DNA from: Porphyromonas sp.
Lineage (GTDB): Bacteria; Bacteroidota; Bacteroidia; Bacteroidales; Porphyromonadaceae
Length of the DNA stretch: 22,351 nucleotides
Direction of reading: 5' to 3'
Assembly: GCA_029983495.1 (NCBI GenBank)
Contig: JASBZJ010000002.1
Coordinates: 1-22,351, forward strand
Shown one piece after another: positions 7,690-15,908 of the stretch. Below the pieces are notes generated by a model. That model saw nothing but the letters and a program-made list of their open reading frames with translations, had not been told where the DNA came from and made no database searches. How positions within the stretch are numbered: position 1 is the stretch's first letter; every line of letters begins with the position of its first letter. Both the position numbers and the translations under genes were made by a program.

Positions 7690-8352
7690 ATGGCTTTCCT
7701 AATTGCATCTGAAGAACAGGCTATAAGGCGCATCTTCGAACTTTTTCCCGAACTGAACGAGCAACAAAAGGAGCAAATTATGCTTCTAGGAGAGCTGTAC
7801 TCGCAATGGAACGAAAAGGTGAACCTCATTTCGCGGAAAGATATCGGGAACCTCTATCTTCATCACATCCTACACAGTTTTGGCATTGTGCAATTTATTC
7901 ACTTTAAGCCAGGAACTATTATTATCGATGCTGGCACAGGGGGAGGCTTACCTGGTATTCCGTTGGCCATTGTTTTCCCAAATTGTAAATTTGTGCTAGT
8001 GGATAGCATCGCAAAAAAAATTCGCATCTGTCAAAACATTACTAAGGCACTTGCACTAAACAACGTAACTTGTATTACAAGTCGCCTAGAAAAGCTTTCA
8101 ATACAGGCTCATTATGTAGTAAGCCGTGCGGCAATGCCATTGGAAGTCTTAGTGCAATATAGCCGAAATCTATTCCTAAAAGAGCAACGGAATGCGTTAC
8201 CGAATGGAATAATTGCATTAAAAGGAGGTAATCTAACCGAAGAATTAAAACCCTATCGAAACAGGGTGGAATTAGCTGAACTCGAAAGCTTTCTTGGGCA
8301 TGACTATTTTCATCAAAAGTATGCAGTATTCTTGCCTACAATTAAATCATAA
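7690..8352 (+). CDS. rsmG: 16S rRNA (guanine(527)-N7)-methyltransferase RsmG (GidB)
   Basis: 220 residues, normal length for RsmG. The enzyme uses S-adenosylmethionine to methylate N7 of G527 in 16S rRNA in the 530 loop of the 30S subunit; loss of it gives low-level streptomycin resistance in other bacteria. The N-terminal helix carries the family signature YSQWNEKVNLISRKDIGNLY and the following HHILHS. The SAM-binding loop is DAGTGGGLPGIPLAI starting at Asp80, followed by VLVDSIAKKIRICQ. The VVSRAAMPL segment and the late ALKGG motif complete the fold. It starts 4 nt after the upstream lipoprotein and ends 26 nt before the MBL-fold gene, as part of one operon. Function is cytoplasmic. Confidence 0.96.
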   Translation: MAFLIASEEQAIRRIFELFPELNEQQKEQIMLLGELYSQWNEKVNLISRKDIGNLYLHHILHSFGIVQFIHFKPGTIIIDAGTGGGLPGIPLAIVFPNCKFVLVDSIAKKIRICQNITKALALNNVTCITSRLEKLSIQAHYVVSRAAMPLEVLVQYSRNLFLKEQRNALPNGIIALKGGNLTEELKPYRNRVELAELESFLGHDYFHQKYAVFLPTIKS

Positions 8353-8378
8353 CCCTAAATAATAATTGCCCCGCTCTT

Positions 8379-9038
8379 ATGGCAACGAAACTCTATCAGT
8401 TCACCTTTAACCCCATTACCGAAAATACCTATTTGTTGATTGACGACAAAACCCTTGAGGCGGCTATTATTGACCCTGGTTGCTGTAATGAAAAGGAGTA
8501 TAATACACTAAATGAAGTAATTAATAAGGAGCATGCAAAGCCCGTATTACTATTAGCCACACATTTACACTTCGACCACATTTGGGGCATACCTTATGTA
8601 GCTAGTAAATACAAGCTTACCCCAAAAGCATTACAAAAAGAAATCGATTTTATGCCCTCGTTTTCGAAACAGATGGAACAGTTTATGATGCCACCCCAGG
8701 TGTCATATAACGATGCTACTTTTGATGCATTTAGCGTAGGGGATACATTACACTATGGTAATTGCTCGCTAGAAGTACTTTTCACACCAGGGCACACCCC
8801 AGGACACGTAACCTTTTATAACAAAAGCGAAAACTTTGCCCTTTGTGGGGATGTGGTTTTCAAAGGGAACGTTGGTCGATGCGATCTTCCTGGAGGGAAC
8901 TACGATACAATGATGCAAACCCTTAAGGAGGTTTTTGTGCCGATGCCTAACGAGACCGTTATTTTTTCTGGGCATGGCCCCTCAACAACAATAAAAGACG
9001 AAAAACAAAATAACCCATATATCAAATCTCAGCTATGA
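8379..9038 (+). CDS. MBL-fold metallo-hydrolase, glyoxalase II-like
   Basis: 219 residues, the usual size for small glyoxalase-II-like hydrolases of the metallo-beta-lactamase fold. All metal ligands are present: HxHxDH as His62, His64, Asp66, His67 (in THLHFDHIWG), His143 (with TPGHTPGH, His139), Asp158 (LCGDVVF) and His199 (FSGHGP). They should bind two metal ions and hydrolyse a thioester or a similar substrate. Glyoxalase II proper acts on S-lactoylglutathione, but many Bacteroidetes lack glutathione, so the real substrate is unknown. The gene ends in ATGA overlapping the start of gcvP by 4 nt, implying translational coupling. The neighbour suggests no clear pathway. Cytoplasmic; no signal peptide. 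Confidence 0.9.
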   Translation: MATKLYQFTFNPITENTYLLIDDKTLEAAIIDPGCCNEKEYNTLNEVINKEHAKPVLLLATHLHFDHIWGIPYVASKYKLTPKALQKEIDFMPSFSKQMEQFMMPPQVSYNDATFDAFSVGDTLHYGNCSLEVLFTPGHTPGHVTFYNKSENFALCGDVVFKGNVGRCDLPGGNYDTMMQTLKEVFVPMPNETVIFSGHGPSTTIKDEKQNNPYIKSQL

Positions 9039-11929
9039 GTCAAGACCTTTTCTCGAAGCGCCACATTGGTATCTCTGATGTGGACGCAAAAGATATGCTA
9101 AAAGTGGTTGGAGCAAGTTCGATGGAAGAACTGCTTCACCAGGTATACCCCGAAAACATTTTCCTAAAGGAGGAAATTGACCTGCCTGAAGCAATGACGG
9201 AACGCGAGTTTATTGAACACATGGCAGAACTTGGCAGTAAGAACACGCCCTTTACTAGTTACCTAGGACAAGGTTGGTATGACTGTATAACACCTGCTCC
9301 TATTCAGCGCAATGTGTTGGAAAACCCCGTTTGGTACACTTCATACACACCATACCAAGCCGAAATTTCGCAAGGTCGCCTCGAAGCCCTTTTTAACTTC
9401 CAAACGGTTGTTACTGAACTTACAGGGTTACCTCTTACGAACTGTTCTCTACTCGACGAAGCAACGGCCGGAGCCGAAGCAGCTATGCTACTATACAATG
9501 TTCGTAGCCGGGCTCAGCAAAAGGCAGGAGTAAAAAAGCTTTTTGTTGACAAACGCATTTTTGCAAGTACCCAAGCTGTAATAGGAACGCGTGTTCCCGA
9601 ACAGGGTATGGAACTTGTTATTGGCGACTACAAGGAAGTTTCCTTTGGTGAAAACGAATTCTTTGGAGCTATTATTCAATACCCTGATGGAGCAGGAGCT
9701 GTTGAAAACTACGAACAGTTTGTTAAACACTGCCAGGAAAAGAATGTAAAGGTAGCTGTAGCTAGCGACCTACTTTCGCTTGCCATGCTTACACCTCCAG
9801 GGGAATGGGGAGCCGATGTTGTATTTGGTTCTGCTCAACGGTTTGGCGTTCCTATGTATTATGGAGGACCAAGTGCAGGGTTCCTTTCGTGCCGAATGGA
9901 GTATAAACGCGAAATTCCTGGTAGAATTGTAGGTGTTACCAAAGATGCTTACGGGCACTCGGGTTATCGCCTCGCATTGCAAACTCGCGAACAACATATT
10001 AAGCGCGAAAAAGCAACAAGTAACATTTGCACATCGCAGGCACTACTTGCTACAATGAGTAGCTTCTATGCTGTATACCACGGGCCAAGTGGGCTAAAAG
10101 CTATCGCTCGCCGTGTCCACAGTTTTGCAGGGGTTCTTTCGAACGAACTTACAAAACTTGGGTACAAGCAATACAATAAAAACTTCTTCGATACACTTGT
10201 GGTAGGTCTTCCTGATGAGGTTGAAGAGGAAAAAGTACGCGAAATAGCACTAGCATGCAAAGTAAACCTTCGTTACTATGGATGCCAAAAATGCATTGGA
10301 ATAAGCATTGACGAAACTACACTACCTGAGGATATAAACGTTCTGCTTTATATATTTGCCGAAGCTATTGGTAAACCCCAACCTACAGTTAGCAACATCC
10401 CTTGCGACAAACTATTTATCGAAGAATCTTTTCTTCGTAAAAGCGACTTTCTGCAGTACGAAGTGTTCCAAAAATACCACACCGAAACAGAACTGATGCG
10501 CTACATTAAACGGTTGGATCGTAAAGACATTTCGCTTGCGCACTCAATGATTTCTCTGGGGAGCTGTACAATGAAGCTCAATGCTGCAGCTGAGCTTTTC
10601 GCACTTAGCAATCCTAACTTTGCTAATATTCACCCCTATGCCCCCGATGACCAGGCCGAAGGTTACCTCGAAATGGCAACCAACCTCGAAGAATACCTGG
10701 CAAAAATTACAGGGTTCGATGCTACTAGCCTCCAACCTAACTCTGGCGCATCAGGCGAATATACAGGACTGAGAACAATACGTTCATACCTCGAATCGAT
10801 TGGCGAAGGCAACCGCGATGTTGTTATACTACCAGCGTCGGCACACGGTACGAATCCCGCTTCAACTACACAAGCTGGCTATGTACCTGTAATTGTTAAA
10901 ACTGACGATAAAGGGAATGTAGATTGGGACGACTTTATGGCACTTACCGAGCAATACAAGGAACGTATTGCTGCCATAATGATCACTTACCCCTCTACAC
11001 ACGGTATTTTTGAAGATAATATCGTAGACCTTTGCAAACGGATTCACGATTGCGGTGGTCAAGTATACATGGATGGTGCCAACATGAATGCCCAAGTTGG
11101 TTATACAAACCCAGGGTTTATTGGTGCCGATGTTTGCCATCTCAACCTACACAAAACATTTGCAATTCCTCATGGGGGTGGAGGACCTGGGGTTGGTCCT
11201 ATTTGTGTGAAGGAACACCTTAAGCCATTCCTTCCCAAACATACAGTTCGCAACAACGATGCAACAAACCAAGTGGCAGCTGCACCTTATGGTAGCATTG
11301 GCGTACAAACTATTACTTACGGATATATTCGAATGCTTGGTCTTGAAGGACTAAAAAAATCAACAGCTGTAGCCATACTTAATGCTAACTATTTAGCAAA
11401 GCACTTCGAAAACAGCTATGGTATCGTATACAGTGGGTCGAAAGGTCGTGTTGGACACGAACTTATTTTAGAGTGTCGCAAGGTTAAAGCAGAAACAGGA
11501 TGCGATGAAAATGATATTGCGAAGCGACTTATGGATTTTGGGTATCATGCTCCAACGTTATCGTTCCCTGTACATGGCACATTAATGGTTGAACCCACTG
11601 AAAGTGAATCAAAAGCGGAACTCGATCGCTTTATTGAAGTAATGGACTGTATTTATAATGAAGCACAGGAAGTTGCTCAGGGCAAATACTCACTTAGCGA
11701 TAACGTATTAAAAAATGCGCCACACCCTCAATACGAAGTTTGTGCCGATGAGTGGAACCATGCATATCCACGTAGCAAAGCAGCCTTTGCTCTCCCCTAC
11801 TTACTCGAAAATAAATTCTGGATTAATGTTGCTCGCCTCGACAATGGCTTTGGTGACCGTAATCTTGTAGCAGCTCAATGCAACTGCGAAGTATTTTTCG
11901 ATGAGTTAAAAAAAGAACAGGGAAAGTAA
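9035..11929 (+). CDS. gcvP: Glycine dehydrogenase (decarboxylating), P-protein, full-length
   Basis: 964 residues, the length of the single-chain P-protein rather than the split GcvPA/GcvPB form. The PLP enzyme decarboxylates glycine and passes the aminomethyl group to the lipoyl arm of H-protein, the first step of the glycine cleavage system, feeding methylene-tetrahydrofolate. Two homologous halves are visible: residues about 1-435 (RHIGISDVDAKDML, then FTSYLGQGWYDCITPAPIQRN) and about 455-955. The PLP-binding lysine is Lys707 in LNLHKTFAIPHGGGGPG. The ending has NKFWINVARLDNGFGDRNL, also typical. The start overlaps the hydrolase stop by 4 nt. No glycine riboswitch is seen, consistent with an internal operon position. 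gcvT and gcvH are not in the window. A terminator follows. Confidence 0.98.
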   Translation: MSQDLFSKRHIGISDVDAKDMLKVVGASSMEELLHQVYPENIFLKEEIDLPEAMTEREFIEHMAELGSKNTPFTSYLGQGWYDCITPAPIQRNVLENPVWYTSYTPYQAEISQGRLEALFNFQTVVTELTGLPLTNCSLLDEATAGAEAAMLLYNVRSRAQQKAGVKKLFVDKRIFASTQAVIGTRVPEQGMELVIGDYKEVSFGENEFFGAIIQYPDGAGAVENYEQFVKHCQEKNVKVAVASDLLSLAMLTPPGEWGADVVFGSAQRFGVPMYYGGPSAGFLSCRMEYKREIPGRIVGVTKDAYGHSGYRLALQTREQHIKREKATSNICTSQALLATMSSFYAVYHGPSGLKAIARRVHSFAGVLSNELTKLGYKQYNKNFFDTLVVGLPDEVEEEKVREIALACKVNLRYYGCQKCIGISIDETTLPEDINVLLYIFAEAIGKPQPTVSNIPCDKLFIEESFLRKSDFLQYEVFQKYHTETELMRYIKRLDRKDISLAHSMISLGSCTMKLNAAAELFALSNPNFANIHPYAPDDQAEGYLEMATNLEEYLAKITGFDATSLQPNSGASGEYTGLRTIRSYLESIGEGNRDVVILPASAHGTNPASTTQAGYVPVIVKTDDKGNVDWDDFMALTEQYKERIAAIMITYPSTHGIFEDNIVDLCKRIHDCGGQVYMDGANMNAQVGYTNPGFIGADVCHLNLHKTFAIPHGGGGPGVGPICVKEHLKPFLPKHTVRNNDATNQVAAAPYGSIGVQTITYGYIRMLGLEGLKKSTAVAILNANYLAKHFENSYGIVYSGSKGRVGHELILECRKVKAETGCDENDIAKRLMDFGYHAPTLSFPVHGTLMVEPTESESKAELDRFIEVMDCIYNEAQEVAQGKYSLSDNVLKNAPHPQYEVCADEWNHAYPRSKAAFALPYLLENKFWINVARLDNGFGDRNLVAAQCNCEVFFDELKKEQGK

Positions 11930-11988
11930 TATTGCTTACCCTACAGTGAAGCAATCACTTTTAGTGAACAACTAATTAAATACACATT

Positions 11989-12035
11989 AAAACCTCTACG
12001 AGGAAGCACGTCTTCCTCGCTGGAGGTTTTTCTTT
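11989..12035 (+). terminator. Intrinsic terminator after gcvP
   Basis: Two stacked stems: outer AAAACCTC (11989-11996) with GAGGTTTT (12023-12030) and inner CGAGGAAG (11999-12006) with CTTCCTCG (12012-12019), loop CACGT, ending in TTTTTCTTT. It closes the four-gene operon 60 nt after the gcvP stop and leaves only about 40 nt before the msrAB start. Confidence 0.93.
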
Positions 12036-12075
12036 ATCCCCCAAAAAGTATGTTATCGAACAACCATGTTGGTGT

Positions 12076-13119
12076 ATGCCCAGAATATTACTTTTTCTCT
12101 CATTAATATGCGTAGTTATTGCAATAAAAAGCCAAACGGCGATGCCGTTGCGTACTACGCTTAAACCGAATAATATAGCTATGAAACAAGAACAAATTAT
12201 TTATTTTGCGGGTGGTTGTTTTTGGGGTATGCAAGCCTACTTCAGCCAAGTGCATGGAGTTACTGCTACAACTGTTGGTTATGCTAATGCTAACCGCCCT
12301 AACCCACGCTACGAGGATACCGATACCGACTATGCTGAAACTATCGAAATTCGTTACGATAGCCAAATTGCTCCCCTTTCGTTTCTGTTAGAGCTTTATT
12401 TTTCTGTTATCGATCCAACGTTACTAAACCGACAAGGGAATGACATTGGAAGACAATACCGAACAGGAATATACTATACAAATAACCATGATGCTATAAT
12501 TATCGAAAAAGCACTCGCAGAATTACAAACCAAGTTCAGCAAGCCTATTGTTGTAGAACACCAGCCCCTCGAGAACTTTTACCCCGCAGAAGAGTATCAC
12601 CAGCAATATCTCAAAAAGCATCCTGGTGGCTATTGCCATATTGGACGTGCCGCTATAAACCAAGCCAAGGAAGCTCGCTACATTGATAAGGAGGCATTAC
12701 GTAAACAACTAACACCAATCCAATACCACGTTACGCAGGAAAATGGAACCGAACCACCCTTCCAAAACGACTATTATAACAAATTCGAAGCTGGTATTTA
12801 TGTAGATATTGTTTCGGGTACCCCCCTATTCCTGTCAACCGATAAATTCGAAAGTGGTTGTGGATGGCCTGCGTTTTCGAAACCCATTAGCGAAGATGTT
12901 TTGAAAGAGAAGCTCGATACTACACATAATATGATGCGAACCGAAATACGAAGTAAAACTAGCAACAGCCATCTTGGGCATGTTTTTTTCGATGGCCCCA
13001 ATGAACTTGGTGGTTTGCGCTACTGCATTAACAGTGCCGCTTTACGTTTTATTCCACTAAGTAAAATGGAAGCCGAAGGTTACAGCGAATATATTCCCCT
13101 TGTTTCGGAAGAAAACTGA
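12076..13119 (+). CDS. msrAB: Exported bifunctional methionine sulfoxide reductase MsrA-MsrB
   Basis: 347-residue fusion repairing both epimers of methionine sulfoxide. The MsrA part (about 37-195) has GGCFWGM with catalytic Cys48, then QYRTGIYY and the late EEYHQQYL. The MsrB part (about 213-340) has SGCGWPAF with Cys262, [11 protein letters not shown], and catalytic Cys317 in [11 protein letters not shown]. The zinc-binding Cys pairs of many MsrBs are absent (VSGTPLF and SNSHLGHVF stand in their place), so this is the metal-free form. The first 22 residues ([13 protein letters not shown], then SQTA) look like a signal peptide, so the enzyme is probably periplasmic. An alternative start at Met36 (12181) would give a cytoplasmic protein beginning just before MsrA. 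The stop TGA overlaps the bioF ATG by one base, suggesting translational coupling. Confidence 0.95.
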   Translation: MPRILLFLSLICVVIAIKSQTAMPLRTTLKPNNIAMKQEQIIYFAGGCFWGMQAYFSQVHGVTATTVGYANANRPNPRYEDTDTDYAETIEIRYDSQIAPLSFLLELYFSVIDPTLLNRQGNDIGRQYRTGIYYTNNHDAIIIEKALAELQTKFSKPIVVEHQPLENFYPAEEYHQQYLKKHPGGYCHIGRAAINQAKEARYIDKEALRKQLTPIQYHVTQENGTEPPFQNDYYNKFEAGIYVDIVSGTPLFLSTDKFESGCGWPAFSKPISEDVLKEKLDTTHNMMRTEIRSKTSNSHLGHVFFDGPNELGGLRYCINSAALRFIPLSKMEAEGYSEYIPLVSEEN

Positions 13120-14255
13120 TGCTTACACCATTTCAACAACGCTTACAGTTCCTAAAGGATACCAATAACCTACGTTCAGTAGCTAACGAGGAAACACAAA
13201 AGCTAAGTTTTATTAGCAACGACTACCTAGGCCTTGCCGAAGAAAAAAATCTCCACTTAAAGTTTTGGGAAGAGGTTAGACCTCAATTATTACCTATGGG
13301 AAGTACAGGAAGTCGCCTATTAAGTGGAAATATTTGCCAAGCAAAAGCCTTGGAGCTTTTACTTGCAGAAAAGTATAAAACCGAAGCTGCATTATTGTTC
13401 AATAGTGGGTACCATGCAAACGTGGGGATTCTCTCTTCCTTAAAAGGGCTACCCAATGCGCTTATCATTGCCGATAAACTTTGCCACGCAAGTATAATTG
13501 ATGGTTTATTACTATCGGGGTTACCTTTTATGCGGTTTAGGCACAATAGCGTGGAACACCTAGAACAACTTATACAAAAAGCAATTACCCAAGGTGTAAA
13601 AACCATTGTTGTTGTGGTTGAAAGCATATACAGTATGGATGGCGACTTGGCAAACCTTTATGGGGTATACGAACTAAAAAAACGCTATCCACAAGTTATG
13701 CTCTACGTGGACGAGGCTCATGCAATAGGTGTACGGGGAAAAACTGGTCTAGGCCTTGCCGAAGAGACTAAAACACTCCCACAAATAGATTTTTTAGTTG
13801 GCACATTTGGTAAAGCCTTTTGTAGTATGGGAGCCTTTGTTGTAGCAAAAGAAGACCTTATCAGCTACTTCATTAACACTGCACGCTCCTTTATATTCTC
13901 AACCATGTTACCCCCTATTGTAGTGGAATGGAATATGTTCATTTTACAGCATATGCCTTTATTTTCATCTAAAAGGGAACACCTATTAAAACTAGGCTCA
14001 ATACTTAGGAAGGGGCTTCGGCAAAAAGGGTACACAAAGCTAGGGGACTCGCATATTATCCCTCTTTATTGCCCCGGCAACGATAATAGCAAAATATTGG
14101 CAAATAACATTAATCAACATGGTTTTGAGGTTCGTGCGATTCATGTGCCAACAGTTCCCGCAGGAAGCGAACGCATTAGGTTATCTCTTTCGGCGGCTAT
14201 GCCTGAGCAATATATACATCAGTTCCTACAAGTCGTACCTAAAGCAACTGAGTAA
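13119..14255 (+). CDS. bioF: 8-amino-7-oxononanoate synthase
   Basis: 378 residues of a PLP-dependent alpha-oxoamine synthase. BioF condenses pimeloyl-ACP (or pimeloyl-CoA) with alanine, the first step of the biotin rings. Visible motifs: SNDYLGLA near the start, GSTGSRLLSGN, ALLFNSGYHANVG, ESIYSMDGDLA, YVDEAHAIGVRGKTGLG and the PLP lysine Lys232 in VGTFGKAFCSMGAF (E. coli Lys236). Glycine C-acetyltransferase and serine palmitoyltransferase are close relatives, but immediate linkage with bioG and bioC favours BioF. Spacing of 21 nt to bioG and the 1-nt overlap with msrAB indicate one transcript. Cytoplasmic. Confidence 0.94.
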   Translation: MLTPFQQRLQFLKDTNNLRSVANEETQKLSFISNDYLGLAEEKNLHLKFWEEVRPQLLPMGSTGSRLLSGNICQAKALELLLAEKYKTEAALLFNSGYHANVGILSSLKGLPNALIIADKLCHASIIDGLLLSGLPFMRFRHNSVEHLEQLIQKAITQGVKTIVVVVESIYSMDGDLANLYGVYELKKRYPQVMLYVDEAHAIGVRGKTGLGLAEETKTLPQIDFLVGTFGKAFCSMGAFVVAKEDLISYFINTARSFIFSTMLPPIVVEWNMFILQHMPLFSSKREHLLKLGSILRKGLRQKGYTKLGDSHIIPLYCPGNDNSKILANNINQHGFEVRAIHVPTVPAGSERIRLSLSAAMPEQYIHQFLQVVPKATE

Positions 14256-14276
14256 CTACTGCAAATAAAATAACTT

Positions 14277-14963
14277 ATGCAAACTGCTTTAACTACCTCC
14301 TCCACCACTACTAACCCCAACTTGCTAGTTTTCTTTAATGGGTGGGGAATGACCTCAGCAGCCGTTGAGCATTTAGTTCTTCCTGAAGGCTTCGATTTAA
14401 TGGTCGTTTACGACTATCGCACGCTTTCGCTACTACCGTTAACCACGCAAAACTATAGTAGTTACAGTATCGTAGCATGGTCTACTGGGGTATGGGCAGC
14501 TGAACAATTAAATAAAAACCACTTTTTACCATCAGCAACCATAAACAAAGCTATTGCCATTGCTGGCAGTCCTTTTATTCGGCACGATTCGTTTGGGATA
14601 CCAACAAAAGTGTTTGATCTAACACTTCAAAACCTCACCAACACAAGTCGCGAGCTTTTTAATCGTCGTATGTGTGGAGGTAAAACTTTGCAACACCTCT
14701 ATAACGATTTACGTTCGCGTACAACAGAGGAACTTCGTGAGGAGCTTACCACTGTACGCCAAACAGAACTAAATCGAACAAACCAAAACATTACACTATT
14801 GTGGGATGGGATAATTATTGCGGAAAAGGATAAAATAATACCAGCAAAAAACCTCAAACAATTTGCCGAACAATACCATATACCCTACCAAATAATACAA
14901 CAAGGGCAACACTACCTATTTGGTGAATATACCAATTGGCAACAAATACTAAGCCTTTTTTAA
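14277..14963 (+). CDS. bioG: Pimeloyl-ACP methyl ester esterase BioG (DUF452 family)
   Basis: 228 residues of the DUF452 alpha/beta-hydrolase family. BioG replaces BioH in several lineages, hydrolysing pimeloyl-ACP methyl ester to pimeloyl-ACP, which ends the disguised fatty-acid synthesis cycle and releases the BioF substrate. The start LVFFNGWGM is the oxyanion-side signature. The nucleophile is Ser69 in AWSTGVWAA (classical GWSxGVW with Ala for the first Gly), with candidate acid Asp185 (AEKDKIIP) and His212 (QGQHYLF). It lies between bioF and bioC, which makes the function very likely. The first codons (TTSSTTTNPN) form a low-complexity lead; the next Met lies within the hydrolase core, so the start at 14277 is retained. 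Confidence 0.92.
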   Translation: MQTALTTSSTTTNPNLLVFFNGWGMTSAAVEHLVLPEGFDLMVVYDYRTLSLLPLTTQNYSSYSIVAWSTGVWAAEQLNKNHFLPSATINKAIAIAGSPFIRHDSFGIPTKVFDLTLQNLTNTSRELFNRRMCGGKTLQHLYNDLRSRTTEELREELTTVRQTELNRTNQNITLLWDGIIIAEKDKIIPAKNLKQFAEQYHIPYQIIQQGQHYLFGEYTNWQQILSLF

Positions 14964-14971
14964 TAACCACC

Positions 14972-15742
14972 ATGCTTGCATTCGACCGCTACGCTACAAC
15001 TTATAATTCCGAAGCCTTATTACAAAAACAGGTAGCCAAACGCCTAGCAACTCTTTTAGAGCCTAACACATACTACTCTACAATGTACGAATTTGGTTGT
15101 GGTACGGGTTTTCTTACCGAGGCTCTGCTCAAAAGAATTCATGTCAACGAAATTGTTCTCAACGACCTCTCGCCCCGCATGCTAAACCAAGCGGTTAATA
15201 CTATAAATCGTATTCTCGAACAACAAAGGATAGCCTGCAAAACGCACCAAGGCGATGCTGAACAAATCCCTATTCCTCAAAGTGATCTTATTGTTTCAGC
15301 TTCGGCATTACAATGGATTAAACACCCTTTCGACTTTTTGCAACGCTGTATACAACAACTTAAACCTAATGGTACACTTTTATTTAGCACTTTTGGTAAA
15401 AAAAATCTTTGGCAATTGCGAAAACTAACAGGCATGGGGCTTGAGTACCCATCAATTGATGCCTACCGTAGTTTTCTTGCCGAGGAGCATTTAACAAGTA
15501 TTCATATCGAAAGCTGGCAACAAACACTATACTTTCCCTCAGCAAAACACATTTTACTGCACTTAAAACGTACAGGGGTTACAGTTCTTCCCTTGTCGCA
15601 TAAATACCATACTACTCTTTCACCCAAGGAGATCGAAAAACTTACGAACGATTACGAAAATCTCTTCCGAACATCACGAGGTGTTGCAATTACGTACCAG
15701 CCCATATTATGCTACGCAACAAAAGACGTAACTTTGCATTAG
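14972..15742 (+). CDS. bioC: Malonyl-ACP O-methyltransferase BioC
   Basis: 256 residues from the ATG at 14972, 9 nt after the bioG stop. An upstream TTG at 14936 would overlap bioG and add an unlike lead, so it is not used. BioC transfers a methyl from S-adenosylmethionine to the free carboxyl of malonyl-ACP, so that it can prime fatty acid synthesis toward pimelate. The start MLAFDRYATTYN(x)EALLQKQVA is the BioC pattern (FDRAA..YDxHAxxQ). The SAM loop is residues 40-46, EFGCGTG, followed by LNDLSPRML, the HQGDAEQIP segment and SASALQWIKHP. Last gene of the cluster; bioD is not next to it, although in many Bacteroidetes it is. Confidence 0.93.
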   Translation: MLAFDRYATTYNSEALLQKQVAKRLATLLEPNTYYSTMYEFGCGTGFLTEALLKRIHVNEIVLNDLSPRMLNQAVNTINRILEQQRIACKTHQGDAEQIPIPQSDLIVSASALQWIKHPFDFLQRCIQQLKPNGTLLFSTFGKKNLWQLRKLTGMGLEYPSIDAYRSFLAEEHLTSIHIESWQQTLYFPSAKHILLHLKRTGVTVLPLSHKYHTTLSPKEIEKLTNDYENLFRTSRGVAITYQPILCYATKDVTLH

Positions 15743-15908
15743 CCATTGAATACCCAGCCACGATGCCAAAATTACAAGTAAGCCATAAAGAAAGAATAAT
15801 CCACAAGCAACACTAAAGCCCTAAAAACAGACTAAACCCAAGGGGCAATACCTTATGATTAAGGCAAAAATAAGAATACGATTAAATAAGTAATTTATAC
15901 CTGATATT

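Noticed and set aside
9035..9100. Possible glycine riboswitch ahead of gcvP
   Set aside because: gcvP overlaps the upstream hydrolase gene by 4 nt, leaving no room, and no such structure was seen.
14936..14971. TTG start extending bioC upstream by 12 codons
   Set aside because: It overlaps the bioG end, and BioC homologues begin near the FDRYATTY motif just after the ATG at 14972.
15743..15908. Possible terminator or promoter between bioC and the TlpA-like gene
   Set aside because: Only a weak GCCC/GGGC pairing without a T-tract and no TAnnTTTG element were found.
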